Below, in pieces: positions 1 to 7,948 of a DNA stretch of 59,007 nucleotides (positions are counted from its first letter, which is position 1; each line of letters opens with the position of its first letter). A program made the position numbers and the translations under genes. The DNA comes from Paenibacillus mesophilus (GTDB lineage: Bacteria > Bacillota > Bacilli > Paenibacillales > NBRC-103111): contig NZ_VCRA01000039.1 of assembly GCF_005938385.1 (NCBI RefSeq), positions 1 to 59,007 on the forward strand. The letters are read 5' to 3'. The notes below the pieces were generated by a model, which saw only the letters and a program-made list of their open reading frames with translations, was not told where the DNA came from and searched no databases.

Positions 1-2
1 CT

Positions 3-107
3 GAGGGAAAGCCTCACAAAGTAGCGATGATCGCCTGCGTTAACAGGTTACTCCATTGGATCTTTGCCCTGCTGAAACGAAAAGAAACTTTCGTTGAATT
101 GGCCTAA
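3..107 (+). mobile_element. 3' end of an IS110-type transposase gene, cut by the window edge
   Basis: An open frame enters from the window edge and stops at 105-107. The encoded tail includes KPHKVAMIACVNRLLHWIFA and ends in KRKETFVELA, which resembles the C-terminus of IS110/IS116/IS902-family transposases. The rest of the element lies outside the window, so completeness and activity cannot be judged. No clear terminal inverted repeats follow, which is normal for IS110. The family call rests on about 34 residues. Confidence 0.6.
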
Positions 108-228
108 CAACACGAACTAGAAAAACCTTCCAGTCAAGAATGGAGGGTTATTTGGTATGCACAGTTATTAGTATAGCATCAACCTCAGCTACTTTTATAA
201 GAAAAATGTTGACAACTATTAGCTGGTT
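108..228. other. Probable right flank of the IS element, no gene seen
   Basis: This lies between the transposase stop and the hairpin repeat. It is AT-rich, with no supported coding frame. It may include the IS right end, but no boundary can be fixed from one copy. Confidence 0.3.
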
Positions 229-303
229 TAGCGCAACGACGGCAGCCGAACATTTCTGGCCGGCTGCCGTCGTGTTTTCTTTTTTCAACTATCGTATCCG
301 TCG
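229..303 (-). repeat. Dispersed hairpin repeat, copy R1
   Basis: The core is a strong inverted repeat, ACGACGGCAGCCG facing CGGCTGCCGTCGT, around 236-273. It is followed by a T-run and the tail CAACTATCGTATCCG. The same order recurs near 12645 (nearly identical), and as partial or diverged copies near 17040 and 55385, and in opposite orientation near 56628 and 56816. The tail overlaps the stop codon of the minus-strand kinase remnant. The hairpin plus T-run could also work as a rightward intrinsic terminator. Family identity is unknown to me. Confidence 0.75.
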
Positions 304-863
304 TAATACGGCATCTTGTCCTAAGACAAACGATTCAGCTTGATCAATCAACGTTTTTAATTCTTTAACCGTGTCTAGGATCAATTCGTTTTCAAGATAT
401 TCAGCGTTTAAATTTTTATAATATTCCTTTAGCTCTGATAAATTTGTATCAATTGATTGGGTAAGGGATTTTTACTTCGTTCAGTCAGACGCTCCGACCA
501 GATTGTTTCATCACTACATATACAATGTATTATCTTTAACTCTCCCCCTCTTTCCATCACCCATTGGTCTAGACTTAATACTTCGTTATTGTCATTAAAG
601 CCGAAATCGAGAATGATGCTCGCGTCTGAATCAATAACTGTTTGTAACAATCTAAAGAGGAAGTCAAAGCATAATTTGTTTCTTGAACTATGCGCTTGGA
701 CAACACTTGCTGAAGCGTCATAAATATCATCTTTATGCACTACAACCAGTTTCAGTCTCTTACTAAGCTCATTCGATAATGTTGATTTTCCAGTTCCAGA
801 CTTACCCCTAAATAATATGATTTTTGACGTAGATTTCTCCCATAGTTTAATGAATAGATTCAA
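289..863 (-). pseudogene. Frameshifted P-loop kinase-like gene (AAA_33/Zeta-type)
   Basis: The protein begins with a phosphate-binding loop, ILFRGKSGTGKSTL, then a VVHKDDIYDA segment and ILDFGFND, typical of small P-loop kinases that phosphorylate small molecules or nucleosides. The main frame stops early at 429. A one-base shift near 450-460 (around CCAATCAATTG) opens a second frame that continues with LSELKEYYKNLNAEYLENE and ends at a TAG at 289-291 inside repeat R1. I therefore read one gene with a single frameshift. The start is uncertain: a TTG at 863 after GGAAGCAG is a candidate, and an ATG at 905 gives an N-terminus with no kinase similarity. The substrate is unknown. A sequencing error could also explain the shift. 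Confidence 0.6.
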
Positions 864-1350
864 ATACTGCTTCCCGTTTTGCCCGTAACACGGCCGCCGA
901 TCCATGCCGGTAGCACTTGGAAAAATGCTGTGGAAGGCCTAGGCTGAAAATAACCTTTACTGATAGATATTTCTATCTCTAAGTAAATATGTTGGATGGG
1001 TGATTACATTAAAGATATGAATTGGTTTAAAGAGTATCATGTGAAGTGTCAAAGTTAGCTTCACTATTGGAATGAGGAAGTAATAGCTGAAGTAGAGTTC
1101 GTCATTGCCGGAAACTTGGTATCTCCACGATCGGGCATTTGACTCATCCGGTACTTGCACATTCGAAACTGGATCAACTTTGCTCTGAACGCCCCGTATT
1201 TGCCGTACAAAAGTCGTAGAAATTTTCGTTCTGCGAAAGTTGAGTTAATAAATCGAATTTCTTTATTTATTCTTTGTTCCTTTCCATCTATGAATTGGGA
1301 TGCTACACTTGAATCTAAGGATGATTGAATCATAAAGTGAGGTAATCGTT
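864..1350. other. Intergenic region upstream of the ROK gene
   Basis: No convincing gene is seen. Short frames here lack ribosome binding sites and recognisable motifs. Around 1243-1273 an AT-rich stretch with AATAAA and TTTATT arms lies just upstream of the ROK gene and could hold its promoter or an autoregulatory operator. The operator idea is inferred from the AT-rich sites other ROK repressors use. Confidence 0.3.
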
Positions 1351-2523
1351 GTGCAACCGCAAAAAAGCGCAAGCCACAAGCTGCTGAAGTCGATTAACCA
1401 GCAAAAGGTACTCCATTTGATTTTCGCCAACGGCCCGATTTCGCGCGTAGAGCTGACTCATATGACAGGCTTGAGCCAGCAAACGGTAACCAACATCGTC
1501 AGCCGGCTAATTCAGGATGACCTCGTCGTCGAAGGCGAAACATTGCCATTGGAAAATGGCAGCGGAAGAAAACGGGTTTCGCTCGCGGTCAACAGCTCGA
1601 AGTTTTATGCTATAGGTATTGAGCTTGCTGGGAAGTATATTCGAGGCTCCGTATGCAATTTCCGTTACGAGCATTTAGGAACGGCCGAACGCCGCACGAA
1701 AAAATACGAAACGCCCGATCATTTGCTCCAGCTGCTTGTTGAAGTCATCGGCGAGCTGCTGCAGCAGGTGCCGGATGTCGGCAAAACGAAAGGGATCGGG
1801 ATCAGCGTCCAAGGTCTAGTCGATTCGCGACAGGGGGTTCTGCTTCGCACCCCTGGACTTGGCTTTCAGCGCATCCCGCTCAAGCAGCAGCTCGAACAAC
1901 AATTTGAACTGCCCGTCTATATTGAAAACGACGCCAATTTATTGGCGGTCAATCAGAACATGAGCGGCTCGCTCAGCAAATCTTCAAGCAATATTACATT
2001 AAAATTTGACTATGGGATTGGCGGTGCGATTGTTGCGGACAATCAACTCATTTCCGGCTCCAACTTCGTCGCAGGGGAATTCGGGCATATAAAAGGCTTC
2101 ACCGGCCCTGATGCGTATCCTTGCCATTGCGGCGGAACCGGCTGCCTAACGACGCTTGCATCAACCAGCGGGCTGGCTAAAGCCGCCGGCTGTACATTGG
2201 ATGCTTTCGCGGAAGGCGTCCGGTCCGGCGACGAAGACATGAACCGATTATATGACAAAATCGTCGGGGCCGTGAGCATCGCGATCAGTAACGTAGTCAC
2301 TTTTCTGAATCCCGATCACGTGCTTTTAACGGGCTCCGTGATTGCCGCCTTCGAAGAGCGGATCGTTGCAGATCTCACGAAAAAAATATACGATAACATT
2401 CCGCAAACGAGCCGCGGATTGCACATCCTCCATTTGTCGCAAATGCCCGACGAAACGGAGCTCGCTGCCGGTCTCGTTCTCAAGCGCGTTTTTGAAATTC
2501 CACTGGATACGCTGTCGCTATAA
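1351..2523 (+). CDS. ROK-family transcriptional repressor (NagC/XylR type)
   Basis: This 390-residue protein has an N-terminal winged helix-turn-helix (about residues 12-75, with ISRVELTHMTGLSQQTVTNI). A ROK domain follows: KGIGISVQGLVD, ENDANLLA, and the zinc-binding CHCGGTGC motif near residue 257. The length matches NagC/XylR-type regulators. These bind a sugar or sugar phosphate and release DNA, usually controlling carbohydrate genes. The start is a GTG preceded by GAGGTAATCGTT. The gene converges on the minus-strand HAD gene, with a shared bidirectional terminator between them. Its target is not evident. The solute-binding protein operon next to it is one possibility, but no shared operator was found. 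Confidence 0.9.
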   Translation: MQPQKSASHKLLKSINQQKVLHLIFANGPISRVELTHMTGLSQQTVTNIVSRLIQDDLVVEGETLPLENGSGRKRVSLAVNSSKFYAIGIELAGKYIRGSVCNFRYEHLGTAERRTKKYETPDHLLQLLVEVIGELLQQVPDVGKTKGIGISVQGLVDSRQGVLLRTPGLGFQRIPLKQQLEQQFELPVYIENDANLLAVNQNMSGSLSKSSSNITLKFDYGIGGAIVADNQLISGSNFVAGEFGHIKGFTGPDAYPCHCGGTGCLTTLASTSGLAKAAGCTLDAFAEGVRSGDEDMNRLYDKIVGAVSIAISNVVTFLNPDHVLLTGSVIAAFEERIVADLTKKIYDNIPQTSRGLHILHLSQMPDETELAAGLVLKRVFEIPLDTLSL

Positions 2524-2550
2524 GCGTTCCGGTTTCAAACACGATACGAA

Positions 2551-2590
2551 AAACAACCAAGCCGTCTACTGGAACGGCTTGGTTGTTTTT
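2551..2590. terminator. Bidirectional intrinsic terminator between convergent genes
   Basis: An 11-bp perfect stem, AACCAAGCCGT facing ACGGCTTGGTT, is flanked by a T-run on each strand. It lies between the stop codons of the ROK gene and the HAD phosphatase gene, so it can end transcription from both sides. Confidence 0.9.
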
Positions 2591-2592
2591 CA

Positions 2593-3336
2593 TTACAGGA
2601 CCTGCAGCAAATACTTCTGAATCGCTTTGGCTACTCCGTCCCGTTCATTCGTATCCGTAACTCCGTCAGCAGCGCGCTTGACCTCTTCATCCGCATTGCC
2701 CATCGCGATGCCGAGCCCGGCCGAGCGAAGCATCTCCATGTCATTATGATGATCACCGACAGCCATCACTTGATCGATCGTAATGCCAAGCAGCTCGCAT
2801 ACTTTCTTTATGCCCGATGCTTTGCTGATACCACGCACGGATATCTCCATATTAATGTCTGCCGACCGGGTAACCTCCAGATGTCCCCAACTCCGCACCT
2901 CCTCGCGCAGTTTGCGCATAACCTCAAGGTCGTCATGGCGTATGCCGAATTTCATCCAGTCCCTGTCGAACATATCCTCATTCCAATGCTTGCTGCTCGT
3001 CAAGCTTTCCACGCTGTAGCCCCAGAAGGACGCTCCTGCTTCCACGGCTAATCCGTAAAGTCTGCGAATATCGTCTCTGCTGATGTATGCCCGTTCATAC
3101 AGCCGGCCCGGTCCTTCCCATATTTCCGCCCCATTCAGCAGCACCATCGGGGAATTCAGGCCAAGCTCTTCCCAGAATGATCCCGCCGTCTGCATCCCGC
3201 GTCCGGTGGCGAACATGACCGTCACGCCCGCTTCCTCCGCGAGCTGAAGCCAGCGGCGCGTTTCCTCCGTAATTTGCTTGCTGTCGGTTAATAATGTGCC
3301 ATCCATATCGAGTGCAAGCACTTTGTACGCTGTCAT
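2593..3336 (-). CDS. Cof-type HAD-superfamily phosphatase
   Basis: A 247-residue protein with HAD motif I LALDMDGTLL near the N-terminus (nucleophile Asp and general acid Asp in DMDGT), motif II FATGR, a C2-type cap in the middle, and the C-terminal GDHHNDMEMLRSAG of the Cof/YidA subfamily. Such enzymes dephosphorylate sugar phosphates, FMN or other small molecules in the cytosol; the substrate cannot be read here. The start is the ATG at 3336 after GGGGAGGAAAAGC. A longer frame upstream is only the overlapping ydcF-like gene in another frame. Start and upstream stop overlap as ATGA, so translation is probably coupled. Confidence 0.9.
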   Translation of the reverse strand: MTAYKVLALDMDGTLLTDSKQITEETRRWLQLAEEAGVTVMFATGRGMQTAGSFWEELGLNSPMVLLNGAEIWEGPGRLYERAYISRDDIRRLYGLAVEAGASFWGYSVESLTSSKHWNEDMFDRDWMKFGIRHDDLEVMRKLREEVRSWGHLEVTRSADINMEISVRGISKASGIKKVCELLGITIDQVMAVGDHHNDMEMLRSAGLGIAMGNADEEVKRAADGVTDTNERDGVAKAIQKYLLQVL

Positions 3337-3971
3337 GCTTTTCCTCCCCTTTCGTAATGCACGGCCTTGCCCATCATCTCCCCGGGAGCCTGCTTGCGCG
3401 CCTTCGCAAGCCACGGCAGTGTAAGCCGGAAAGCGCGAATTTCCTGAAACGTAATCCGCCATTGTCTGAAAAGCTCCTTTACGTGACGATTCGCATAAAA
3501 GGAAGCCGATATGCCCAAGTCCTTCATAATATATTTCATACGCCGAATATGAAATGAATTGGAGACGAGCAGACACGTTTCCAGGCCGTACTGCACCATC
3601 AATATTTTGCAATTGACCATGTTTTGGACAGTGTTTCGCGACCTCTGCTCCAGAAGAATCTGCTCCTCCCGAATACCGCGGCGAATTAAATAATCCCGCA
3701 TAATTTCGGCTTCGCTCCGACTGGAAGCAACTGCGCCGCCTGACAAAATCACGCGTTGATACCGGCGCTTCTCCATTAATCGAATCGATGTATCCAATCG
3801 ATCCTGAAGGAAAGGATGAATCTGCCCGTCGTCGCAGCGATAACCCAAAATAATTAGCGCATCCGCATCACGTTCCTGCAACCGGGATGTATGCATCCAT
3901 ACGAAATAAATAACGGGTGCCGCCAAGAGCAGCACACACACTATACCTGCAGCGATGTACAAATCGAACAT
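3333..3971 (-). CDS. YdcF/DUF218-family membrane protein
   Basis: About 212 residues. One N-terminal membrane segment (AAGIVCVLLLAAPVIYFVW) is followed by a DUF218 domain: ADALIILGYR, then LSGG, SEAEIMRDYLIRRGI, LEQRSRNTVQN and LVSNSFHIRRM. This is the order seen in YdcF and SanA-like proteins, some of which bind AdoMet or act in envelope maintenance; biochemical roles are poorly known. The chosen ATG at 3971 precedes the membrane segment. The spacing to the GGAGG upstream is long, so the start is uncertain. It is coupled by ATGA overlap to the HAD phosphatase and follows the solute-binding lipoprotein gene on the same strand. Confidence 0.85.
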   Translation of the reverse strand: MFDLYIAAGIVCVLLLAAPVIYFVWMHTSRLQERDADALIILGYRCDDGQIHPFLQDRLDTSIRLMEKRRYQRVILSGGAVASSRSEAEIMRDYLIRRGIREEQILLEQRSRNTVQNMVNCKILMVQYGLETCLLVSNSFHIRRMKYIMKDLGISASFYANRHVKELFRQWRITFQEIRAFRLTLPWLAKARKQAPGEMMGKAVHYERGGKA

Positions 3972-3999
3972 CCTTTCATAATAGCCTCCAACATAACAT

Positions 4000-4020
4000 C
4001 GGGGCCCCACAGGAGCCCCG
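4000..4020 (-). terminator. GC-rich hairpin after the solute-binding protein gene
   Basis: CGGGGC faces GCCCCG with a short loop, downstream of the minus-strand lipoprotein gene and just upstream of the ydcF-like ribosome binding site. No U-run follows on the minus strand, so it may be a processing or attenuation hairpin rather than a true terminator. Confidence 0.35.
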
Positions 4021-4054
4021 AAGCTATTGCTGATTCATAAAATCGAACCCGTGC

Positions 4055-5401
4055 TTATCTCGCCTTTGCTTCCGCAATGTACTTGGCCGCTTTCTCATTA
4101 GCCGTACGGAGGGCGCTGTTAATATCCGAACCGTTGAATACTACACTATCCATTGCTTCCCGCAGGAACTTGTAGTTTTCAGTGTCATATTCCGAGATAA
4201 TCGGTGTCTCCCCAGGCTTGACGGAAAATACGCCAGCCAGGTTTTTGCCTTTGAAGATGTCGGTACTCGAGGCATATTGCGTTCTCATCTCAGGCTTGTT
4301 CAAGATGGTCAAGTTGCGGTCTTTGTTCATAACCGACTGGGCTTGTTCTTGAATCAATGTCAAAATAACGCGATAAGCAGCATCCTTGTTTTTGGCGGTC
4401 GGCGGCACCATAAGCGATTGGAACTCGATCTCTTTGCCGATTCCCGGTTTATCGGCAAATACCGGATACGACGTAACGTCCCAATCAAAGCCTTGTCCTG
4501 CCTCTTCGACCGCCTTCAAGCGGCTCGTAATGGCGGCCAGCAAGGTTGGAAACATCCCGAGTTTTTGATCTTTAATCAAGTAGTCTACACCATACATATA
4601 TTTTTTGCCTTGAACCACTCCCGGAATATCATATGTGCTCTTCAAGAGGCCAAAAACCTTCCTATAGCCTTCCGAATCAAAGATCGGTTTGCCCTGCTGG
4701 TCAACCGTTCCGAGGGAATAACCGCGGGCCACCGTTCGGTCCGTGCCCAGGTCGATGCCGATAAATTGTGTCCCGCCGTCTTGTCGGGTTAAGCGCTTGC
4801 CCAAATCGACAAGCTGCTCCCAGGTCATGCCGTCTTTCGGGAAGGGTACGCCGAATTTGTTGAAAATGTCCTTATTGTAAAGCAGCACTCCATAATTCAA
4901 CGTATACGGAATGCCGTACAGCTCCCCTTTTTTCCCGTAGCTTTGCAAAGCTTTAACAGCTTGGGGCTCGAATTGTCCAAGATCAATCCGGTACTTTTTG
5001 ACAAAATCGTTCATGTCGCTCGCAACCCCTAACGGAAGCAGCGAGTTCATATAAAATTGTGTCGTCGCGACCAAATCCGGAACCTCGCCTGCAGCGATCA
5101 TGTCATTAAGCGTTATTCCTTTAATCAGTTCGATCTTGATGTTCGGGTGCTTCTCCATTACGGTGCTGAATATCGCCTTCAGGTCATTTTCGTTATTGAT
5201 GGCGGCAAAATGGGAATACAGCTTCACGGTGACAGGCTCCGTAATGTTCAACTCGGGAACGGCAGCCTGGGCAGCCCCTGCTTCCGGCGCTTTGGAACCG
5301 GCATTAGGAGCGGCTCCTTCTTTACCTTGGCTGCAGCCGGACAGCGCAACCGCGGCAGCGAGAAACATTGAGCTATACATAACATTCTTCTTCTTTAACA
5401 T
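4055..5401 (-). CDS. Extracellular solute-binding lipoprotein (ABC importer family 1)
   Basis: About 448 residues. The signal peptide ends in a lipobox, VALSGCSQG, so the mature protein should be lipid-anchored on the outer face of the membrane. The body has the family 1 sugar-binder pattern: a VTVKLYSHF first strand, HPNIKIELI, and LYGIPYTLNYGVLLYNKDIF followed by MTWEQLVDLGKRL. The chosen ATG at 5401 follows TAGGAGTG. A start 24 bases upstream has no comparable site. No permease or ATPase gene is adjacent. Upstream on the same strand is a ComEC-like lipoprotein and downstream is a YdcF-like protein. This binding protein therefore either serves a permease elsewhere or has a sensing role. The ligand is unknown. 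Confidence 0.9.
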   Translation of the reverse strand: MLKKKNVMYSSMFLAAAVALSGCSQGKEGAAPNAGSKAPEAGAAQAAVPELNITEPVTVKLYSHFAAINNENDLKAIFSTVMEKHPNIKIELIKGITLNDMIAAGEVPDLVATTQFYMNSLLPLGVASDMNDFVKKYRIDLGQFEPQAVKALQSYGKKGELYGIPYTLNYGVLLYNKDIFNKFGVPFPKDGMTWEQLVDLGKRLTRQDGGTQFIGIDLGTDRTVARGYSLGTVDQQGKPIFDSEGYRKVFGLLKSTYDIPGVVQGKKYMYGVDYLIKDQKLGMFPTLLAAITSRLKAVEEAGQGFDWDVTSYPVFADKPGIGKEIEFQSLMVPPTAKNKDAAYRVILTLIQEQAQSVMNKDRNLTILNKPEMRTQYASSTDIFKGKNLAGVFSVKPGETPIISEYDTENYKFLREAMDSVVFNGSDINSALRTANEKAAKYIAEAKAR

Positions 5402-5426
5402 GAACCTATCACTCCTACATTTCATT

Positions 5427-6491
5427 TTATTTTTTTAGAAAGCTTGGAGAATCCAGCCAATCCTTCTCTGTCATCACGTTCATTTTCTTCCCGTCGAGCG
5501 TTATCAGAATATTGCCGTGCTTTTCTGTAATGTAAACCTTCGTTTTCTGCGCATCGAACAGACGGAGCAGGTCCAGGTTCTTAAAATGATTGTTGCTTAT
5601 AACAGCCGCCTGCGGCTTCACGGCCTGCATAAAGGCAAAGCTGGACGAGGTTGTGCTTCCATGATGGGCTACATGCATCCCCAATGCGTTCAAGCGGTCG
5701 CCCATCGATTGAATGAGCTCCTGCTCTCTGTCCTTGTAAATATCTCCGGTAAAAAGAAACGATTGTCCCTTGTAATTCAACTTTACCACAAGAGAATGAG
5801 AATTGACCGCGGGAAGATCGGAAGGGTGGACATTACCCGGCAATGATCCCTTAGGAGGACTTAGTACCTCAAAGCTGACTTCATTCCCCAGTTGAAACGT
5901 ATCTTCTCTTTCCAGATACCGGATCGGAACGTTCTTCTCTTCCATTGCCGCAAACGTCTTCTCGTACGATTGGGAGCCTGGATAAGGCAAATTTCCCGTA
6001 TAAAATTCGCCGATCGGCAAGTAATAAGCAACAGCTGCAAAGCCCCCGATATGATCCGTATGCGGATGCGTATTCAGCGCAATATCGATCCGCTCAATAC
6101 CGAGCTTTTTGGCGTAGGCCGCCACCTGCCCGCCTGCCGCCGGCAGCCCCGCGTCGATGAGCATCGTTTTCCCGTCCGGCGTTTGAATCAGAATACTGTC
6201 ACCCATGACCTCCTTGCCTGTCAGATGAAGATAGCGGATGCGAAGTGCATCATTAAAGCGCTTTCGATCGAAAACTTCTTCCGTCCGGAGCGCAGTGCTT
6301 CCTGCTGTCTGAACCTCCGCCTTTGCCCCATTCTTCTCTGCTGAATGCTTCTCTTCTTTGCTTGCTTTTCCGGCGGCCAAGCCGTTTCCAGCTTCTGAAG
6401 CCTTAACGTTTCCGCAAGCTGATAACAACACCAGAGCAAGCAATAGGAATACAAGCCGGAAAGCAATTGGAGATTTACTGCAGTTACCCAT
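5427..6491 (-). CDS. ComEC-like metallo-beta-lactamase-fold lipoprotein
   Basis: About 354 residues. A signal peptide with lipobox LVLLSACGN (Cys about residue 26) is followed by a low-complexity Glu/Lys/Ala linker. The metallo-beta-lactamase fold then shows SILIQTPDGKTMLIDAG, the metal-binding NTHPHTDHIGG (HxHxDH), SHSLVVKLNYKGQSFLFTGD, and HVAHHGSTTSSS. This is the arrangement of the ComEC C-terminal domain, and of secreted relatives, some of which are nucleases or phosphodiesterases. The start is the ATG at 6491 behind GGAGGTGG. It is the first gene of the minus-strand unit; the next start lies about 25 bases after its stop. The substrate is not visible. Confidence 0.88.
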   Translation of the reverse strand: MGNCSKSPIAFRLVFLLLALVLLSACGNVKASEAGNGLAAGKASKEEKHSAEKNGAKAEVQTAGSTALRTEEVFDRKRFNDALRIRYLHLTGKEVMGDSILIQTPDGKTMLIDAGLPAAGGQVAAYAKKLGIERIDIALNTHPHTDHIGGFAAVAYYLPIGEFYTGNLPYPGSQSYEKTFAAMEEKNVPIRYLEREDTFQLGNEVSFEVLSPPKGSLPGNVHPSDLPAVNSHSLVVKLNYKGQSFLFTGDIYKDREQELIQSMGDRLNALGMHVAHHGSTTSSSFAFMQAVKPQAAVISNNHFKNLDLLRLFDAQKTKVYITEKHGNILITLDGKKMNVMTEKDWLDSPSFLKK

Positions 6492-7093
6492 GAGACCACC
6501 TCCAAAGGCATCCAATACCGTAGTTCACTTGCAGAGATCAGCTCCCCCTTTTAATAAATCAAATGTTTTTATTAATTAATAATTTTATTGTATATGACTT
6601 TTGTAAAATTACAATGCAAAATTTATTTGTTTATTGTTAATTTCTCATCTTTCGCAGAGCGAAAATTGGCATAAATTCAGGTACAGCTTAGGTTTGAGAT
6701 CGATAGGATAACATGCTTGTTTAAATAGGAAAACACCGCTTCGTTTGGCAAAGTGAGAGTGCGACCAATCACTACCACACAGAAGAGGTGTCTTCTCTTA
6801 GGACATACGGACTCCCGCCTGCCTCAAGCTGCTAATCAGACGCGCTATGTTGACCTGGGCTTCCGAATAGGCCCGATACCCGTTCTCAAGCATAAGTATC
6901 ATCACCAATAATGAATCCTATTTCCTACCTATACTTTTCGATATTATTTAAATCGTAAAAATCTATTGCCACATCCTCACCATTATCAATTTCAGTACCA
7001 ACAAACTCACCCATTATGTAGTTTTATTCAGGCTACCAATAACGCCGGCAGCAGCACATAGTTGTACGAAGTAGTTTTATTGCGGAACAAAAC
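6492..7093. other. 600-base intergenic region with gene debris
   Basis: The AT-rich part at 6535-6640 probably carries the promoter of the metallo-beta-lactamase operon. 6798-6893 is a MerR-family fragment (listed separately). Further debris includes a 29-codon minus frame at 6925-7014 without a ribosome binding site. The motif TAGTTTTATT occurs twice, near 7018 and 7071. No intact gene is seen. Confidence 0.5.
6798..6893 (-). pseudogene. MerR-family regulator fragment
   Basis: A short minus-strand frame reads MLENGYRAYSEAQVNIARLI and ends QAGVRMS. This matches the wing region of the MerR DNA-binding domain, where NGYRYY is the hallmark. The helix-turn-helix before it and the effector-binding part after it are missing, so this is a remnant. 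MerR proteins of this kind often regulate drug responses, which fits the drug-related neighbours, but the fragment cannot function. Confidence 0.6.
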
Positions 7094-7927
7094 CTAATAC
7101 TTTGTTACGTTAAATCTGTTACCATCAGGATCATAGAGATGGAAGTAAGCTTGAAAACCTTCCACCCAAATATCCGACACCTCTACACCCGAATTACGAA
7201 GGAACCCATGGTATTTGGTGAATGCTTCGTTATCATGTACAACCACATAAGGTCTTGCAGGACCATCTACTTTTCCTGTAAATGCACCGGATCGGAGTTG
7301 CTCAAGGCACCAAGTGGAAAAATGTTCAGGATGGTGCTCAAGTGCCAGTTTCATAATCACATAACCATCTTGGCTGCAATCCTCATGAACTCCCATTCCT
7401 ATGTAGTCTTTATACCATTCAACGGCACTTTTTAAATCAGTCACACCGATTCGCACACGTCCCGTGCCAAAACGCGGTGAATCTAGGGGCAAATCAAGTG
7501 ATTCGTAAGCGGTCAATCGTGTTCCCTCGAATGTCGCCCAAAAATCAAAGTACCTTCCACCATCCGGTCCTGTATATAGTGGAGTGACCCGAATACCTTT
7601 CTTTTCAAACAGATCATGCGATACAGCGAGATTACGCGTCCCCCAACACCAACGAACATTTGGGTCGACTGTCCCACGGTCCGAGGCCAAATGACCGATT
7701 TTTTGATCCGTTAAAAACGAGACAAGCCATGTCCCATACCATAAGCGCGTCTTTTTCCTTGATCTAAACGGCCGACCACTGTTTTTTTGCTCTAGAAATG
7801 GTCCTTCGACGCCCCAGCCCGTAAACTCTTTATACCATTCTACTGCTTTGTCGTGGTTGTCCCATATTACATCGATATGACCACCATCGTAAGCTAAGTT
7901 TGGAATCATGGAATTGCGACTCGTCAT
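7094..7927 (-). CDS. Two-domain VOC (glyoxalase/bleomycin-resistance fold) protein
   Basis: About 277 residues with two VOC-like repeats. The first (residues 10-145) opens with GHIDVIWDNHDKAVEWYKEF and has the marker LYTGPDGGRYFDFWA. The second (about 150-277) has VRIGVTDLKSAVEWYKDYIG and ends with HLYDPDGNRFNVTKY. Family members are metal-dependent isomerases or dioxygenases, or bind drugs such as bleomycin. I see no complete metal-ligand set I would trust. The start is the ATG at 7927 with AAGGATG before it. It begins about 21 bases after the stop of the sigma-VOC gene, so the two form one transcript, and the VOC parts of both proteins are clearly related (shared YTGPDG, VEWYK). A ligand-binding partner of the sigma fusion is a reasonable inference. 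Confidence 0.88.
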   Translation of the reverse strand: MTSRNSMIPNLAYDGGHIDVIWDNHDKAVEWYKEFTGWGVEGPFLEQKNSGRPFRSRKKTRLWYGTWLVSFLTDQKIGHLASDRGTVDPNVRWCWGTRNLAVSHDLFEKKGIRVTPLYTGPDGGRYFDFWATFEGTRLTAYESLDLPLDSPRFGTGRVRIGVTDLKSAVEWYKDYIGMGVHEDCSQDGYVIMKLALEHHPEHFSTWCLEQLRSGAFTGKVDGPARPYVVVHDNEAFTKYHGFLRNSGVEVSDIWVEGFQAYFHLYDPDGNRFNVTKY

Positions 7928-7948
7928 GAGATACACATCCTTCTTAGT

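Noticed and set aside
140..343. Plus-strand frame of 67 codons over repeat R1
   Set aside because: Its second half is just the repeat read through the hairpin; no ribosome binding site. Similar chance peptides would occur at every copy.
1064..1372. Minus-strand frame of 102 codons upstream of the ROK gene
   Set aside because: No ribosome binding site or motif, and it overlaps the ROK start; probably chance.
2593..3612. Long open frame giving the HAD phosphatase about 90 extra N-terminal residues
   Set aside because: The extra part lies over the ydcF-like gene in another frame and has no ribosome binding site; the ATG at 3336 has a strong one and overlaps the ydcF stop as ATGA.
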